64,000 bases of DNA from Gordionus sp. m RMFG-2023 (Eukaryota > Nematomorpha > Gordioida > Chordodea > Parachordodidae): contig NC_088776.1 of assembly GCF_954871325.1 (NCBI RefSeq), forward strand, positions 27,638,508 through 27,702,507, given 5' to 3'. The translations under genes were made by a program, and so were the position numbers. Shown piece by piece: positions 1-42,247 of this stretch (positions are counted from its first letter, which is position 1; each line of letters opens with the position of its first letter). The notes beneath the pieces were generated by a model. It had not been told where the DNA came from and did not search any database. It saw nothing but the letters and a program-made list of their open reading frames with translations.

Positions 1-733
1 TAATTTTTTGATTTGTCTCGTATTTTCCTCAGTTCTTTATACTTTTAGATTTTCTTTTATTATTTAATTTTTAAAAGAGTATTGCTAAATGCAAAATGTT
101 TTTATTTTTTATTAGATACAGCATACATATCCAATAGAGAGAATCAATTTTTTATTAAGGTTTGTCTAGAAAAATATTTTGAATTATGAAAGAAATAATT
201 CATCGTTTTCTAATATACCTAATGGAAAAGTATAATTACTATAATCATTAAATAATAAAAACATTTTAAATTTCAATTTACCAATAATGTTTTAATAGTA
301 ACTTTCCATCTCCATTTATGTATTTTTATAATAAATAGACAAATGTGCGGAAAAAGGATGATAAAAATAGAGAACAAAAATGATTCTAAAAATTTAATAA
401 TTTAATATTATTAGCCTAAAAATATAAAATAAATGATCAAAAACTAAGAAAATAGAAGAAAGATGATAAAAATTAAACAGAAATATAAATAATTAAAAAA
501 TAAATAAAGAAAAAAGATTTATGATAACAAAAAAGTTATAGAATAATGGGAAAAAATTGATGTTGCAGGATGATTTGAAATAACCAAAATAAAGAAAAAT
601 TAGCAAAATATTTATTAATTTTAAAATTATATAAAAATTAGAAACAAATGATTATTATCCTTTTTTGAATGGAATGGAATTCCATTTCGATAAAAAAATT
701 TCCACTTTTAATAAAATATTCAGTGTATGATAC
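1..733. other. Intron 11 (part), featureless
   Basis: AT-rich intronic sequence of the V-ATPase B gene. I see no coding stretch, repeat or element end. Confidence 0.6.
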
Positions 734-30992
<30,259 letters not shown>

Positions 30993-31197
30993 AGCTTAAA
31001 TTAAATTATCAAATGATAAGGTTTATAATTAACTCTTAATAAACAAGGTCAATATGTAAAGGCTCAAAGCGATAACCTTAAAAAGTTTAAAAATTTAATT
31101 AAAAGTATAATATTACCAATAAAACAATGTCTAAACACGTGACTTTAAACATATGTTATATTTATCGATATTATATTAATTTATTTATGGGTGTAGG
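30993..31197. promoter_or_regulatory. ATP6V1B: 5' flank of the V-ATPase B gene
   Basis: Only about 205 bp separate the start codon from the outermost MITE of the nested stack. The stretch is AT-rich and I cannot point to a TATA box or initiator with confidence. The splice-acceptor-like TTTAATTTAAG next to the ATG suggests that the true promoter could lie farther upstream, beyond the transposon stack. Confidence 0.4.
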
Positions 31198-31980
31198 TAG
31201 TGTTCTTAAACCTCTCGATTTGAGCCGATTTTTAAAAACATACATCTCAATATTTTATAGAAAAGTATTACCCAAGCCTGAAAATTTACTCATAGGTGGT
31301 ACAATGATTTAAAATATTGAGTGAGCCGCACAGGCGTACCTGGAGGGGTGGGGGGCAAGGGGAAATCCCCCCCCCCTTCAGAAATTTATCCCTTTTTGGG
31401 AATATCATTTTAAGCTAATAAAAAATATCCCCCTTAGTCCTCTCCCCACTTCCTGACCCCAAAAATATATGCATATATCAAACAATAATTTGAAAGAAAG
31501 AATGTAAAAGTTAAATTTTTTAAACTAAAACTATTCATCATAATTTATAAATTTTTGGAAAAAAGCATTAGTAAACCAAAAAGGGTTTTAAGAAATGGAA
31601 TATAAGCAGAGTTGTTAAAAGATCGAATCAAACGATCGACGATCCTGGATTCGATCGCAAATTTGTCAATTTTACGAGATTTATGATTTTGACTTAAATT
31701 GAGGATCGAGATCGATATCATTTTGTTTAAAATTCGATCCCGATTATTTTTTAAATTAATTTTTTACTTAAAAAGCAATAAATAAAATAAAAATTTTGAA
31801 AATTAAATTAAAATATTTAAAAAAATATATATCTTCATATTTTATCAACTTCCATTCCACCATTTATTTTATAGATATATTTATTCATTTCCTAAATTTT
31901 ACGAGATTTAGAGCTCTTACAAGTTATTTAATATAAATTTATAATAATATATTAATATTTATTTTAATAGGTAAATGTAA

Positions 31981-34900
31981 ATGTCCATTATAGATTTAGA
32001 AGATTCTATTGCTTCTACTATTGATGTAACAGCAGATATAAGTGACAATGAGAATCTTTTACCATTTTTGAAATTACGTAAGTATTTTACTTTATGATGA
32101 AAGCAACTCTTATAATATGATCAGCACCAAATGCCGTCTCTGTAAGAAGATAATATCATCTTCCAAAATATCATCTTCGAACTTAAAGAGACATTTACAA
32201 GTAATTCTTTTAAATTTTCTTTATTTGATGATCTTAATGTCAACATGTTTAAATTTAATTTATTACATTCCTGAGTTGAGCAGGTCCTACAGAAATAGAA
32301 TCTAGATACAGATTCTTTATAAAAAAAATGAATTATTAGATACAGTATAATTAATAAAATATTTGATGAAGAGTTAATCTTGGTTTTGTTATTTATATAG
32401 AATAATTAGGCATTTATTTTTTAATATTACTATTATATTAGTTTAATTTTCAAAAGAAGAGTATTTATAATAAATGTAAGTGTAATAACTAATAATTAAA
32501 ATGTATTTTGACTTTCTTTATTATAATTAAAACATATTCAATGTTATTTGTATTGAACTAAGCAATGTTTCACCAAAAGAAAAATAAATATCTATTCTAT
32601 TATTTCTTTACTATAATATGTTAAATCTAATCAATTAGTATTATATTTTCAGTTTGAGCTTGATTATATAATCCTCTTGACAACATTTTTAGGGCTTTTT
32701 TTATTAATATATTTTGAATTGAAAGTATTATTTGACTCAATCCATAAGTTCTTAAATGCCAAAAAGCCTCATTATATTCATAATAGGAAAATACTTTATC
32801 AAAATCTTTGGCCCATATCATCTTGGGCAACTTTTAATAATGATAGACAATATTGTAAACTTAAATTTTTGAGATAACCTACCCCCTTTTAACCACTAAT
32901 AACATACTTTAATATATTTAACAAAATTTGTTGAACCCTTTATCATTTTTTTGTTTATATAGGTTTTACATTCAGCCTGTACATTGTTTTTTTTAACTTT
33001 AAATTTCCATATAAAATTTTGAAAATGAAATTTGATTCAAGAGAAGTTATTTTTATCTTTTATAAAGATAAAGGACAGTGAATTTAAAAATGAGATTACC
33101 AAACACCTCAACGAATTCTCTACACAAAAAAATATATCACTGCAAAACCAAAGTGGTTCTGGTTGCAAATCCAGACAATCTAAATTAAATTTTAACAATC
33201 TAAGCATTCCAGTTGTATCGCAAAAAACAGCAGACAAGGTTATTATAGATTTTATTATTGACACCTTCCAACCACTGTCTCTGGTTGATGATCCTTCATT
33301 TGAAAAAATGATTAAACTTTTTCTCCTGCGACAAAAATTATTTGTCGCCAAACACTGGGCAACAGGATATCTACTTCCTTCTCTTGTCTGAAGTTTCTTA
33401 TGTATGCATTACTGCTGATTGTTGGAGTGGTCATCGAAGGTATATTATATTTATATGAATTTTATAATGTTTATTTTATTAGGGCTTTTATTGGACTTAC
33501 TGCACATTGGCAGGATCCGTTAACCCTCAAGAGAAGGTCAGCCGCTTTGGCACTGAGGAGGATAATTGGGAGGCAAACGTATGATGTTTTGGCCAATAAA
33601 ATCATGGGTATCCACAAGTTCTATAAAATTCATAAAAAGGTGGTGAAGATGGTGACTGACAATGGAACCAACTTTGTCAAGGCATTTAAGTAATATTTAT
33701 ATTTAGCAAAAAATATTTAAATAAATTTATTTTTTCTAGAGTTTTTGGAGAAAATGAAGAAGATATTAGTGAGGATATGGAATTGATAAATTTGGATGAC
33801 ATATTATCCGTTGATGACCCAATTATTCCTACTATCAGCCTACCAAAACATCAACTTTGTTGCCATAATCTTAACCTTATTGCAACAACAGATGCGGAGA
33901 TGGCAGATAGTGATCTCAATTATAAACGAATATCTAGATCCACTTTTGCAAAATGTTTTGCTTTAGTTAATAAACAAAATATGTCGTCAAAAATGGCGGA
34001 TATTTTATTGGAGAAATTGGGAAGATATTTAATAGCTCCCAACAAGACAAGATGGAATTCTTATTACCAATCCATGAAATTAATAGATAAGATGCTTTCT
34101 GAAAAGTTTTCAGAAGTAGAACAAGTATGTGATCAAATTGGATTTGCAATGTTTAGGCAAGAGGAATGTTTTTTTGTTAAAGAGTATGCAACAGTAATAC
34201 AATGATATTCTCTAAATAAATTTAAATTTTATAGGTTATGGAACCTTTGGCGATCTCGTTAAAAATCTTGGAATGGGAGGATAATATGGAGCAGGGATAT
34301 CTAACTCGCGTTCTATCGATATTGATAGATAAATTAACGAAATTTAGCTGCCTGCGGTATTGTCAGCCCCTTGTAAATAGTGTTCTTAGAGGTATTGATA
34401 AAAGGTAATATTTTTTTATGCAATTATTTTATATTATCAGATATCTGCAAAATATATTAAAAAATTGCAAAGATCTGGCAAATTTAGTAAAATATTTTTA
34501 ACAGGCCAGTTCTACTAAACCTCTGATATCTTGTAAAATATTAATGGGCCTTTGAAGACATTAAAAATTTATTAGATTATTTGAATTTTAAGCTGATATT
34601 TTGATTAATATTCTTTGTAAATAATTTACAATGTTAATTTCTTTGTATATTAAGTATTAAGTTTACATTTAATCAATATTTATGATATGACCCAAATATA
34701 AATAAATACCATACTGATGATGTGCCAGACTTGACTGTAAAATTTAAAAGGGTTAGGTTTTGCAGATACTTGATTTGATTTATATGAAAATGAACACTTA
34801 TTTAATAATAAATTAATTATCATTTCATAATATAGATTTCCTTCACTGTATGAAGACAGTAACATTTTGGCAGCCATGATTCACCCTAAATTTAAACTTA

Positions 34901-35286
34901 ATTGGCCTTATATTAATCTGCCACAAAATATGATGGTAAAAGAAAGATTAGTTGCCCATTTGGAAAATATGCAGGAACAACCATATGCGGATACCTCAAA
35001 TGAATGTATGGATGACATTGATGCTTTTTGCGGGAAAAATACTGTACAAAATGCTAGTTCCGTTAAAAATTTTTTTTATTCAAATGATGATTCCATGAAT
35101 ATTTTTAATACTTATATTAATTTAAAAAAAATATTTATTGAATATAATACACCTTTGCCATCAAACGCTCCTGTGGAGCGCTTGTTTTGTAAAGCTAAAC
35201 ATGTTCTAAATGAAAGACGCGGATGTTTAAATGATGATAATTTAGAAAAAAATTTATTATTAAAAGCTAATTTTAATTATAAATAA
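31981..35286 (+). pseudogene. BED-type hAT transposase gene, six exons, few frame breaks
   Basis: The transposase cuts and pastes hAT elements in the nucleus. Probable exons: 31981-32200, ~33042-33439, 33483-33689, 33740-34193, 34235-34404, 34836-35286; the short introns are 43, 50 and 41 bp. Domains in order: BED finger (CRLCKK, SSNLKRH) in exon 1; DPSFEKMIK in exon 2; catalytic Asp in ITADCWSGHRR at the exon 2/3 junction and FIGLTAHWQDP; second Asp in VTDNGTNFVKAF; CCHNLNLIA and TRWNSYYQSMKL in exon 4; VMEPLAISLKILEWED in exon 5; LAAMIHPKFKLNWP and the dimerisation block SNAPVERLFCKAKHVL in exon 6. Exon 1 has one and exon 2 two apparent one-base frame breaks; exons 3-6 are open. It was probably active until recently. 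Confidence 0.9.
32273..33041. mobile_element. Fragment of the AGAGTTGGGCAG hAT family in an intron
   Basis: It begins gagttgagcaggtcc and follows 35791-36760 and then 50212-50390 without the insertion found there: at 32880 it reads ccccctttt followed directly by aaccactaataac. It therefore shows the uninterrupted target of the element at 36761-50211. The right terminus is missing and no target duplication is visible. Confidence 0.75.
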
Positions 35287-36865
35287 ATATATAATTGTTA
35301 TATTTATTATTCAATTACAATAAATTTCTACCATATTTAATTTATTTTTATATTAGTTAATTTTGCATCGGTTATATTATATTATTATTCAATTACAATA
35401 AATTTATAACATATATTAGTTAATTTTGCATCGGTCAGAAATTTCCTTCTCTTTTTTTGAAAAGATCGTGATGATCGTTTTAAAAAGATCGGTTAACAAG
35501 CCTGAATATAAGCCAAAGATAAGTCTTAAGACAAAAGTAAGATTTATTATAATTATTGATAATAGATCCATAAAATTACTAAATAATATAATATATCAAA
35601 TATAATTTTTTATATAGTGAGTAATTTTAATTTATTTATCTTAATAAAAGTAAAATATAATTATAAAACTATTGATAAAATTAAATCATGAATTAAATAA
35701 AAAAAAATTAAAGCACAATACAAACAGTGGAATATTATATGTCGTAGATTTACAGTATATCTAATTTTATCAATTATCATATGACAATCAGAGTTGGGCA
35801 GGTCCTCTTGAAAAAGAATCTAAATACAGATACAGATTCTTTGTGAAAAAATGAATCTTAGATACAGATACTAGTATCTTTTTCAAAATATCAAAAAGAT
35901 ACAAGATAAAAGATACTTGTATCTTTTACTTAATTAGAGTATCTTAAATACAAGATACTTTTAAATTATCATTATCAATTAAATCAGAATAGCTTATAAA
36001 ATACAGTTTTTACTATTTATTTGTGAAGAACATAACATACACATATAATAAGAATGAATGTTTACAATAATTAATAAAACATTTAATGATGAGTTATTTA
36101 TAATAATCAGACATTTTAATATTAGTATTAGCCATTCATAGCATAGATTGAGAAGGGAGACTAGTATTTTTAACGGGAGTTGAAATATTAATTTGTAAAA
36201 GAGTATTTAAAATACATTCATTATATAATTTATCATTAGACCTTTGTCGTTTCGGCGTATTTAACATTTTTACCAAAACTAAATAACCTTTCAATTAGAG
36301 CTGATGAAGGTATTGCAGTATTATATGTATAAAAAATTTCCTAAATAGAAGGATAAAAATTAAGCAATTATAATATATTTTGACTTAATATAATTTAAAA
36401 TCTCCAGCCATTGTTATTTGTATTATTGAACTCAGCACCATTTGTTTCACCAAAAGAAAAATAATTATCATTTTCTTTATTAGATGTTAATCATTGGTTT
36501 TATAGTTTGAACTTTATTATTTACTCTGGTTCTACATTTAGGACTTCTTTTATTAATATATTTTGAAATTTTTTTTTATTATCCAACCCAATCCATAAGT
36601 TCTTAAAATATGGATGTGATATTGATGTCAAAAAAGCCACATTATATTCAAATCATAGGAAAATATTTTCTTAAAATCTTTTACCCATAACATCTTGGGC
36701 AGCTTTTAAAGGTAGACAATATTGTAAACTTGAATTTTTAAGATAACTTATGCCCCTTTTCAGGTTGTCGCTAGCCTTTACAATCCCAGGGGGCTCAACT
36801 AAAAAAAAATTTATGGGGGACGAAGCCCCCAAACCCTCTAATTTGCGGGCCTTGAGTGCGATTTT

Positions 36866-37915
36866 GCCCGGGCTTTTCGATCTAGAAAAGGCTATCGATA
36901 GAATGCCTAGAAAACTTATTTGGTGGGCGCTACGCCACAAAAAGGTTCCCGAAAAATATATAAGAATATACATGATATGTATATGGGCCATACAACAATG
37001 GTCCGTAGCACAATAGGTACTTCAGCAGGCTTCACAATAGCCGAAAGAGTTCATCATCGGCTCTCAGCCCACTATTCTTCATTACAGTAATAGATGTATT
37101 AGCACAGTCTATACCTCAAACAGTCCCGTGGAATATGATATTTGCAGATAATATTGTGATACTTGCCGAATCTAAGGATGAAATGTGAGTTGGATAAATA
37201 TCCTAGAAACGCACGGATTAAAAGTAAATAGAGAAAAGACGGAGTATATGGTGATAGGAGGAATGAAACAGAGATTATTGATATAAATGAATGGCAGATA
37301 TCGGCAATTGAAAGCTGCAAATATTTGGGTTCCACTATACAAACAAACGGCACAATAGAAAACGAGATAAAGAGTAAGATTAATCAAGGGTGGTTAAAGT
37401 GGAGATTTTTACCTGGAGTGCTATTTAACAAAAGAATCCCACACAAATTAAAGGGAAAAATTTACAGTTCCATAGTAAAACCAACTATTCTATATAGTTC
37501 GGAAACATGGCCAACCAAAGAATCGGACGAGAGAAGTCTACAAACTAAGGAGATGAGAATGCTGAAGATGATTGCTGAGGTAACAAGAAAGGATAAAGTG
37601 TGCAGTACAAGAATACTAAGTAGTTTAAAGGTAGTGCCCATTAAGACTAAGTTAATGGTAAACAGACTTAGGCAGTATGGGCACACAATGAGAAGGCCTA
37701 TGAACTACATAGGAAATAAAGTTGAGAGTTTGGAAGTTATGGGCAAACGTAAAAGAGGAAGACCAAAATTTCAATGGGGCCATAAAGTTAGAGACAATAT
37801 AAAGAAGTATAAATTAGATAAAAGAGATTATATGAATAACATAAAGAGGAGAGAGATGTTGAAGGAGCTTACCACCGGAAAAGGTGAAAGCTAAAGAGAA
37901 AAAAAAATTATATTA
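36866..37915 (+). mobile_element. LINE 3' end, RTE-like reverse transcriptase
   Basis: A 5'-truncated non-LTR retrotransposon. Blocks in order: FDLEKAIDRMPRKLIWWALR and VPEKYIR (36868-36962), VPWNMIFADNIVILAESKDE (37121-37180), WINILETHGLKVNREKTEYM, then the 189-codon frame 37325-37894 (YLGSTIQTNGTIENEI, KWRFLPGVLFNKRIP, RMLKMIAEVTRKDK, RKRGRPKFQW). The catalytic FADD is FADN here, and the 5' part uses several frames, so it is dead. It ends in an A-rich tail (37895-37925). Clade by memory: RTE or a close relative. Confidence 0.85.
37325..37894 (+). pseudogene. LINE reverse transcriptase C-terminal (thumb and tail) frame
   Basis: Open for 189 residues: GSTIQTNGTIENEIKSK, GKIYSSIVKPTILYSSETWP, the typical C-terminal RRxGRPxxxW stretch as KRKRGRPKFQWGHKVRD, and RREMLKELTTGKGES. 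Its last ~100 bases are the tail shared with the SINE at 26961. Confidence 0.82.
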
Positions 37916-39356
37916 ATAAAAAATAAACTAGCATATAAATAATTAAAACAATACAAGACATAAAAATAATATTTTTTAATACAACATCTATTTAATACAA
38001 TATAAAGTATTTTCGATTATTGGTATAAAAAGATTTTGCGTCTAAAGAATTACAAGTGATAAAAAAGGTTAATTATTTCATACATATACCTAAATCAATA
38101 ATAGTTTCTAAAAACCACATTATATAATATAATTCTTAACAACTTACATTCACAAAAGGTCATGAAGCTAATACTACTCTCTGTTACCATTTTAGACAAT
38201 GTTTAATAGGAAAAATTTATAGGACTAACCAAATTAACAATTCTTGAAGAAGAGAATATAAACGACCAATCCAAATCATAAAACTATATAGTGGTTAGAG
38301 CTTACTTTTAGATAACATGATGGAAGCTAGATAAGTAATAGAGATAATTATTGTGAGATATATTTCTATAAGATTATCTTCCATTTTTAATGATATATAA
38401 ACGACTACACAATTGATCATTATTGCTTATCTAAAATATGCAATCACATGCTTTCAGCAGCTGTAGTAATAATCTAAACTTACATAGCTACACAAATAAT
38501 AGATGCTGGTTAATTGGCAGTCATTGACACACACGATGTTAACTCATATCAGAATTTATTATGTTAGATAAATTGTTAAAACAAAAACACTATAAATCTT
38601 TAGAAGAAATTATGCAAATATATTGAAGCCATAAGTTATTTACACGGCAAGGATTCCATTTTATAAATGAAACATTTTGTAACTAAAATAAGAACCAGAG
38701 TAATATGATGAAAACAATTAAGATTTTATATATATCGCACTACCTCTAGTTGGTATATAATATCTTAAAATAATAGTAGTTTATAATAATATCAATAATA
38801 TACTCGTATTAAAATTTTAACTCAAAACTGTTTTTCAAAGAAGAAAAAAATAACTTTCCTAAAAACGAGTAAAAAAGAGAAGAAAAGATATCTAATTTAT
38901 TATATCCATTGTGGGATGAATAATAAGATGTTTAATTTGTAATAATATTTTTAAATAAATAGATGGCGTTAAATATTTAATGCAAATTGTTGCTTATATT
39001 TATTATCAAAAGCATTTATTAATAAAAACTGTCAAATACGTCTGTAAAAGTGGCATTTTACCTAATATTTTATAACCAATTATATATAGTAGAGGATTAT
39101 AAACTATATTACTTAATACTTATTTGGCCTTGAAAATATTTTTAGGAAGAGGCATGTAATTAAATTTAAAAATGAATAATATAATATTAGTGATTTTGAC
39201 TCGGCTAATTACAATATTAAACTTGTTAATTTTCAAAATGATTATATTTATTAAAATAGGGTTATATAATAATTTAAAAAATTAAAAGTCAATTAAGCTT
39301 TAACTGTTTATGCTAAATAAATATTTAGTGAGTGATATTGATATTCTATTGTTAAC
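37916..39356. repeat. Repeat arm resembling 50930-51190
   Basis: 38900-39110 aligns in the same orientation with 50940-51190 (cattgtgggatgaataat, atagatggcgttaaat, aatgcaaattgttgct, atgtctgtaaaagyg). So a second copy of the outer element's right arm is present here. The rest, 37920-38880, is AT-rich with no recognised feature. Confidence 0.6.
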
Positions 39357-39607
39357 TAGTGTTGTTAAACGGCTAAGCCGAGTCGACTTAGCTACGACTC
39401 TAGCCTAGTTTCTAGTCGATAAAACAGCTCAGACTCGAGTCGACTAAATGAGCCGCATTAGTCGGCTCACTTAGTCGGCTCACTTAGTCGGCTCACTTAG
39501 TCGGCTCGCTTAGTCGGCTCGCTTAGTCGGCTCGCTTAGTCGGCTCGCTTAGTCGGCTCGCTTAGTCAGCTCACTTAGTCGGCTCACTTAGTCGACTCAG
39601 AGGTTAG
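39357..39607. repeat. hAT-type end with 13-bp minisatellite
   Basis: It begins TAGTGTTGTTAAACGGC and then carries about a dozen copies of ttagtcggctcrc (39455-39595). tattgttaac occurs directly before it (39347-39356) and directly after the palindrome (49927-49936), so the piece probably jumped into the edge of the palindrome element. Confidence 0.65.
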
Positions 39608-40489
39608 CTTGAGTTTAATTTAAATTTAAAGCCATAATTATTTTTATGTTATTGAGATATTTTAAATAATAATGTAGAATTTTATTTATTTAATTTTAGT
39701 GAAATAATTTATTTTATTTATATTTAATGTTAATATTTTATTATTATAAACAAAAAATTTTTTTAAATTTTATTTCAAATATGTTTTGATCGATCTTATA
39801 ATAAAAATGGATTTATTTATTTGATTTTTTTTAAATAAAAAAAAATTCATATTTTCGAGCTAAAAATTTTAAGCAAAAAATAATTTTTGAAATACAAAAA
39901 TATTTTTGAAACATATTTTGTTGATTTTTTTATAAATTTTTAAATCTTTTTTAAGAAATACTTTTGTTAATTTTATCATAAATAAATAATCTTTTAGGTC
40001 AAATCTTCTATAGTTTTTTTATATTATTTTTATAAATATATCTATATTTTAAGTTTATTTTATTAATAAGAGGTGGTTTTTCTAAATAATTTTTTTCTAA
40101 ATATATCTATATTTTAAGAATATATAAAAGAGCTGGTTTTTCTTTTTCTAAATAATTTTTTTTATAAATATATCTATATTTTAAGTATATTAAAAGAGGT
40201 GGTTTTTCTAATTTATTTTTTTAATAATATTTATGTCAAACTTTTTTTTAATGCGACAATTGTCATATGCGTTATTTTTTAAGATTTTTGAAATTTTTGG
40301 ACACAAAAGGGTTATAATATAATTTATATTGTAAAGATATTATATTATAAATTCAATGAAGATGTTCCCTGGAAAAATGATAATTATCATAATAGGTAGG
40401 TATATTTTTGAACATATAAGATTTTTTTGTGACGCTAATGGGCAAAAATATGTTTCTTTAACAGGTAAAATCTAATGTAGATGTACCCT

Positions 40490-41300
40490 AGATAAATGAC
40501 AATTGTCATAATAGTTATTTTTAAAGTTTTTTTGACGTAAATAAACATGTCTAAATAAAACTTCAGTGAAGATGTACCCTAGAAAAGTAACAATTGTCAT
40601 AATCGTTGTTTTTAAAGTTTTTCGAATTTTTTTGACGTAAATGGGCTAAAATAAGCATTGCTAACATGTTTAAATAAATTTTAGTGAAGATGTACGATAG
40701 ATAAGTGACAATTGTCATAATCGTTGTTTTTAAAGTTTTTCGAATTTTTTTGACGTTAATGGGCTAAAATAAGCATTGCTAACATGTTTAAATAAAATTT
40801 AAGTGAAGAAGTACCACAGATAAGTGATAATTGTCATAATCGTTGTTTTTAAAGTTTTTCGAAAATTTTTGACGTAAATAAGCTAAAATAAGCATTGCTA
40901 ACTTGTTTAAATAATATTTTAGTTGAGATGTACCATAGATAAGTGACATTTGTCATAATCGTTGTTTTTAAAGTTTTTCGAATTTTTTTGACGTAAATGG
41001 GCTAAAATAAGCATTGCTAACATGTTTAAATAAAATTTTAGTGAAGATGTACGATAGATAAGTGACAATTGTCATAATCGTTGTTTTTAAAGTTTTTCGA
41101 ATTTTTTTGACGTAAATGGACTAAAATAAGCATTACTAACATGTTTAAATAAAATTTTAGTGAAGATGTACGATAGATAAGTGACAATTGTCATAATCGT
41201 TGTTTTTAAAGTTTTTCGAATTTTTTTGACGTAAATGGGCTAAAATAAGCATTGCTAACATGTTTAAATAAAATTTTAGTGGAGATGTACCAACTATTAT
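40490..41300. repeat. Left array of 119-bp tandem repeats (about 7 units)
   Basis: Each unit reads TGACAATTGTCATAATCGTT...AAAGTTTTTCGAATTTTTTTG...GCTAACATGTTTAAATAAA...GTGAAGATGTACgata. TGACAATTGTCA, a perfect 12-bp palindrome, marks every unit, near 40498, 40598, 40708, 40828, 40946, 41064, 41182 and 41301. Confidence 0.93.
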
Positions 41301-42247
41301 GACAATTGTCATTTATCTAGGGTACATTTTCATTAAATTTTTCATTTATCATCTTAGCAATCTATATCGGTGGTTCTATTTATCGCTCGGCTGAAAATAT
41401 CGCTCGGCTAGAAAATATCGCTCGGCTAGTAAATGTCGCTCGACAAACATGATAAATTATTTATTACTAAATATCGCTCGACTGGGAAATATCGCTCGGC
41501 TAACCACATAATAAATCATTTATTACTAAATATCGCTCGGCTAGTAAATATCGCTCGATTGGGAAATGTGGCTCGGTTAACCACATAATAAATCATTTAT
41601 TATTTAAATTACGCTAGGCTAATTACATAATAAATTTTACTAAATATCGCTCGGCTTATATTTATTTATTAAATTTCCATACATTTTCCAGTGGGTTTTC
41701 ACTTTCCTAATATTAATTGAGAATTAATTAGTTTATAAATAAGATAAAGGTTTGGACAGGTGTAAAAAATTATCTATTAGATATTTTAGCTTCAATACTT
41801 TTATAAAATTAAAATTGCTCATAACATTTTTTATTTATTAAAGTAAAAGAAATAATATTCTATCCGCTAGATGGCGTCTTTTTTTTGAATGTGTTTAATA
41901 AATTTTGCCATATTCTATCATGATGACTAAAATATTTATGATTTTTTTTATAGCATTATCTATATTTTGGTAAAAAATTAGTAGTCTTTTTTAAATTTTG
42001 CAATTTTTATTAATCAGATAAATTAATAACGATGGTAATTCATTTTATTCATTCATATTAATTATTTTTACCAAATTGATATATAATGTTATTATAATAT
42101 AATTATTGCGTTCATAAAATATAATTTGTTCGGCAGAGAAGATTTAAATATACATTTAGGATAATAAAATTATATATTTTGATGAAATAGATTATGAGCA
42201 GGGGAAAATTGGGGAAAAATAAGGAATTAAAATTTATAAAAAATATT

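Larger units (their letters stand above)
31607..35504 (+). mobile_element. hAT transposon with near-complete multi-exon gene
   Basis: The ends are CAGAGTTGTTAA and TTAACAAGCCTG with gatcg-containing subterminal repeats. A perfect 8-bp target duplication, aatataag, lies at 31599-31606 and 35505-35512. The element encodes all parts of a BED-type hAT transposase on plus. Its first intron has received a fragment of the element family at 35790. Confidence 0.95.

Noticed and set aside
39447-39600. ttagtcggctcrc array as a telomere- or centromere-like repeat
   Set aside because: It is only about a dozen 13-bp units and directly follows a hAT-type terminus, so a subterminal minisatellite explains it better.
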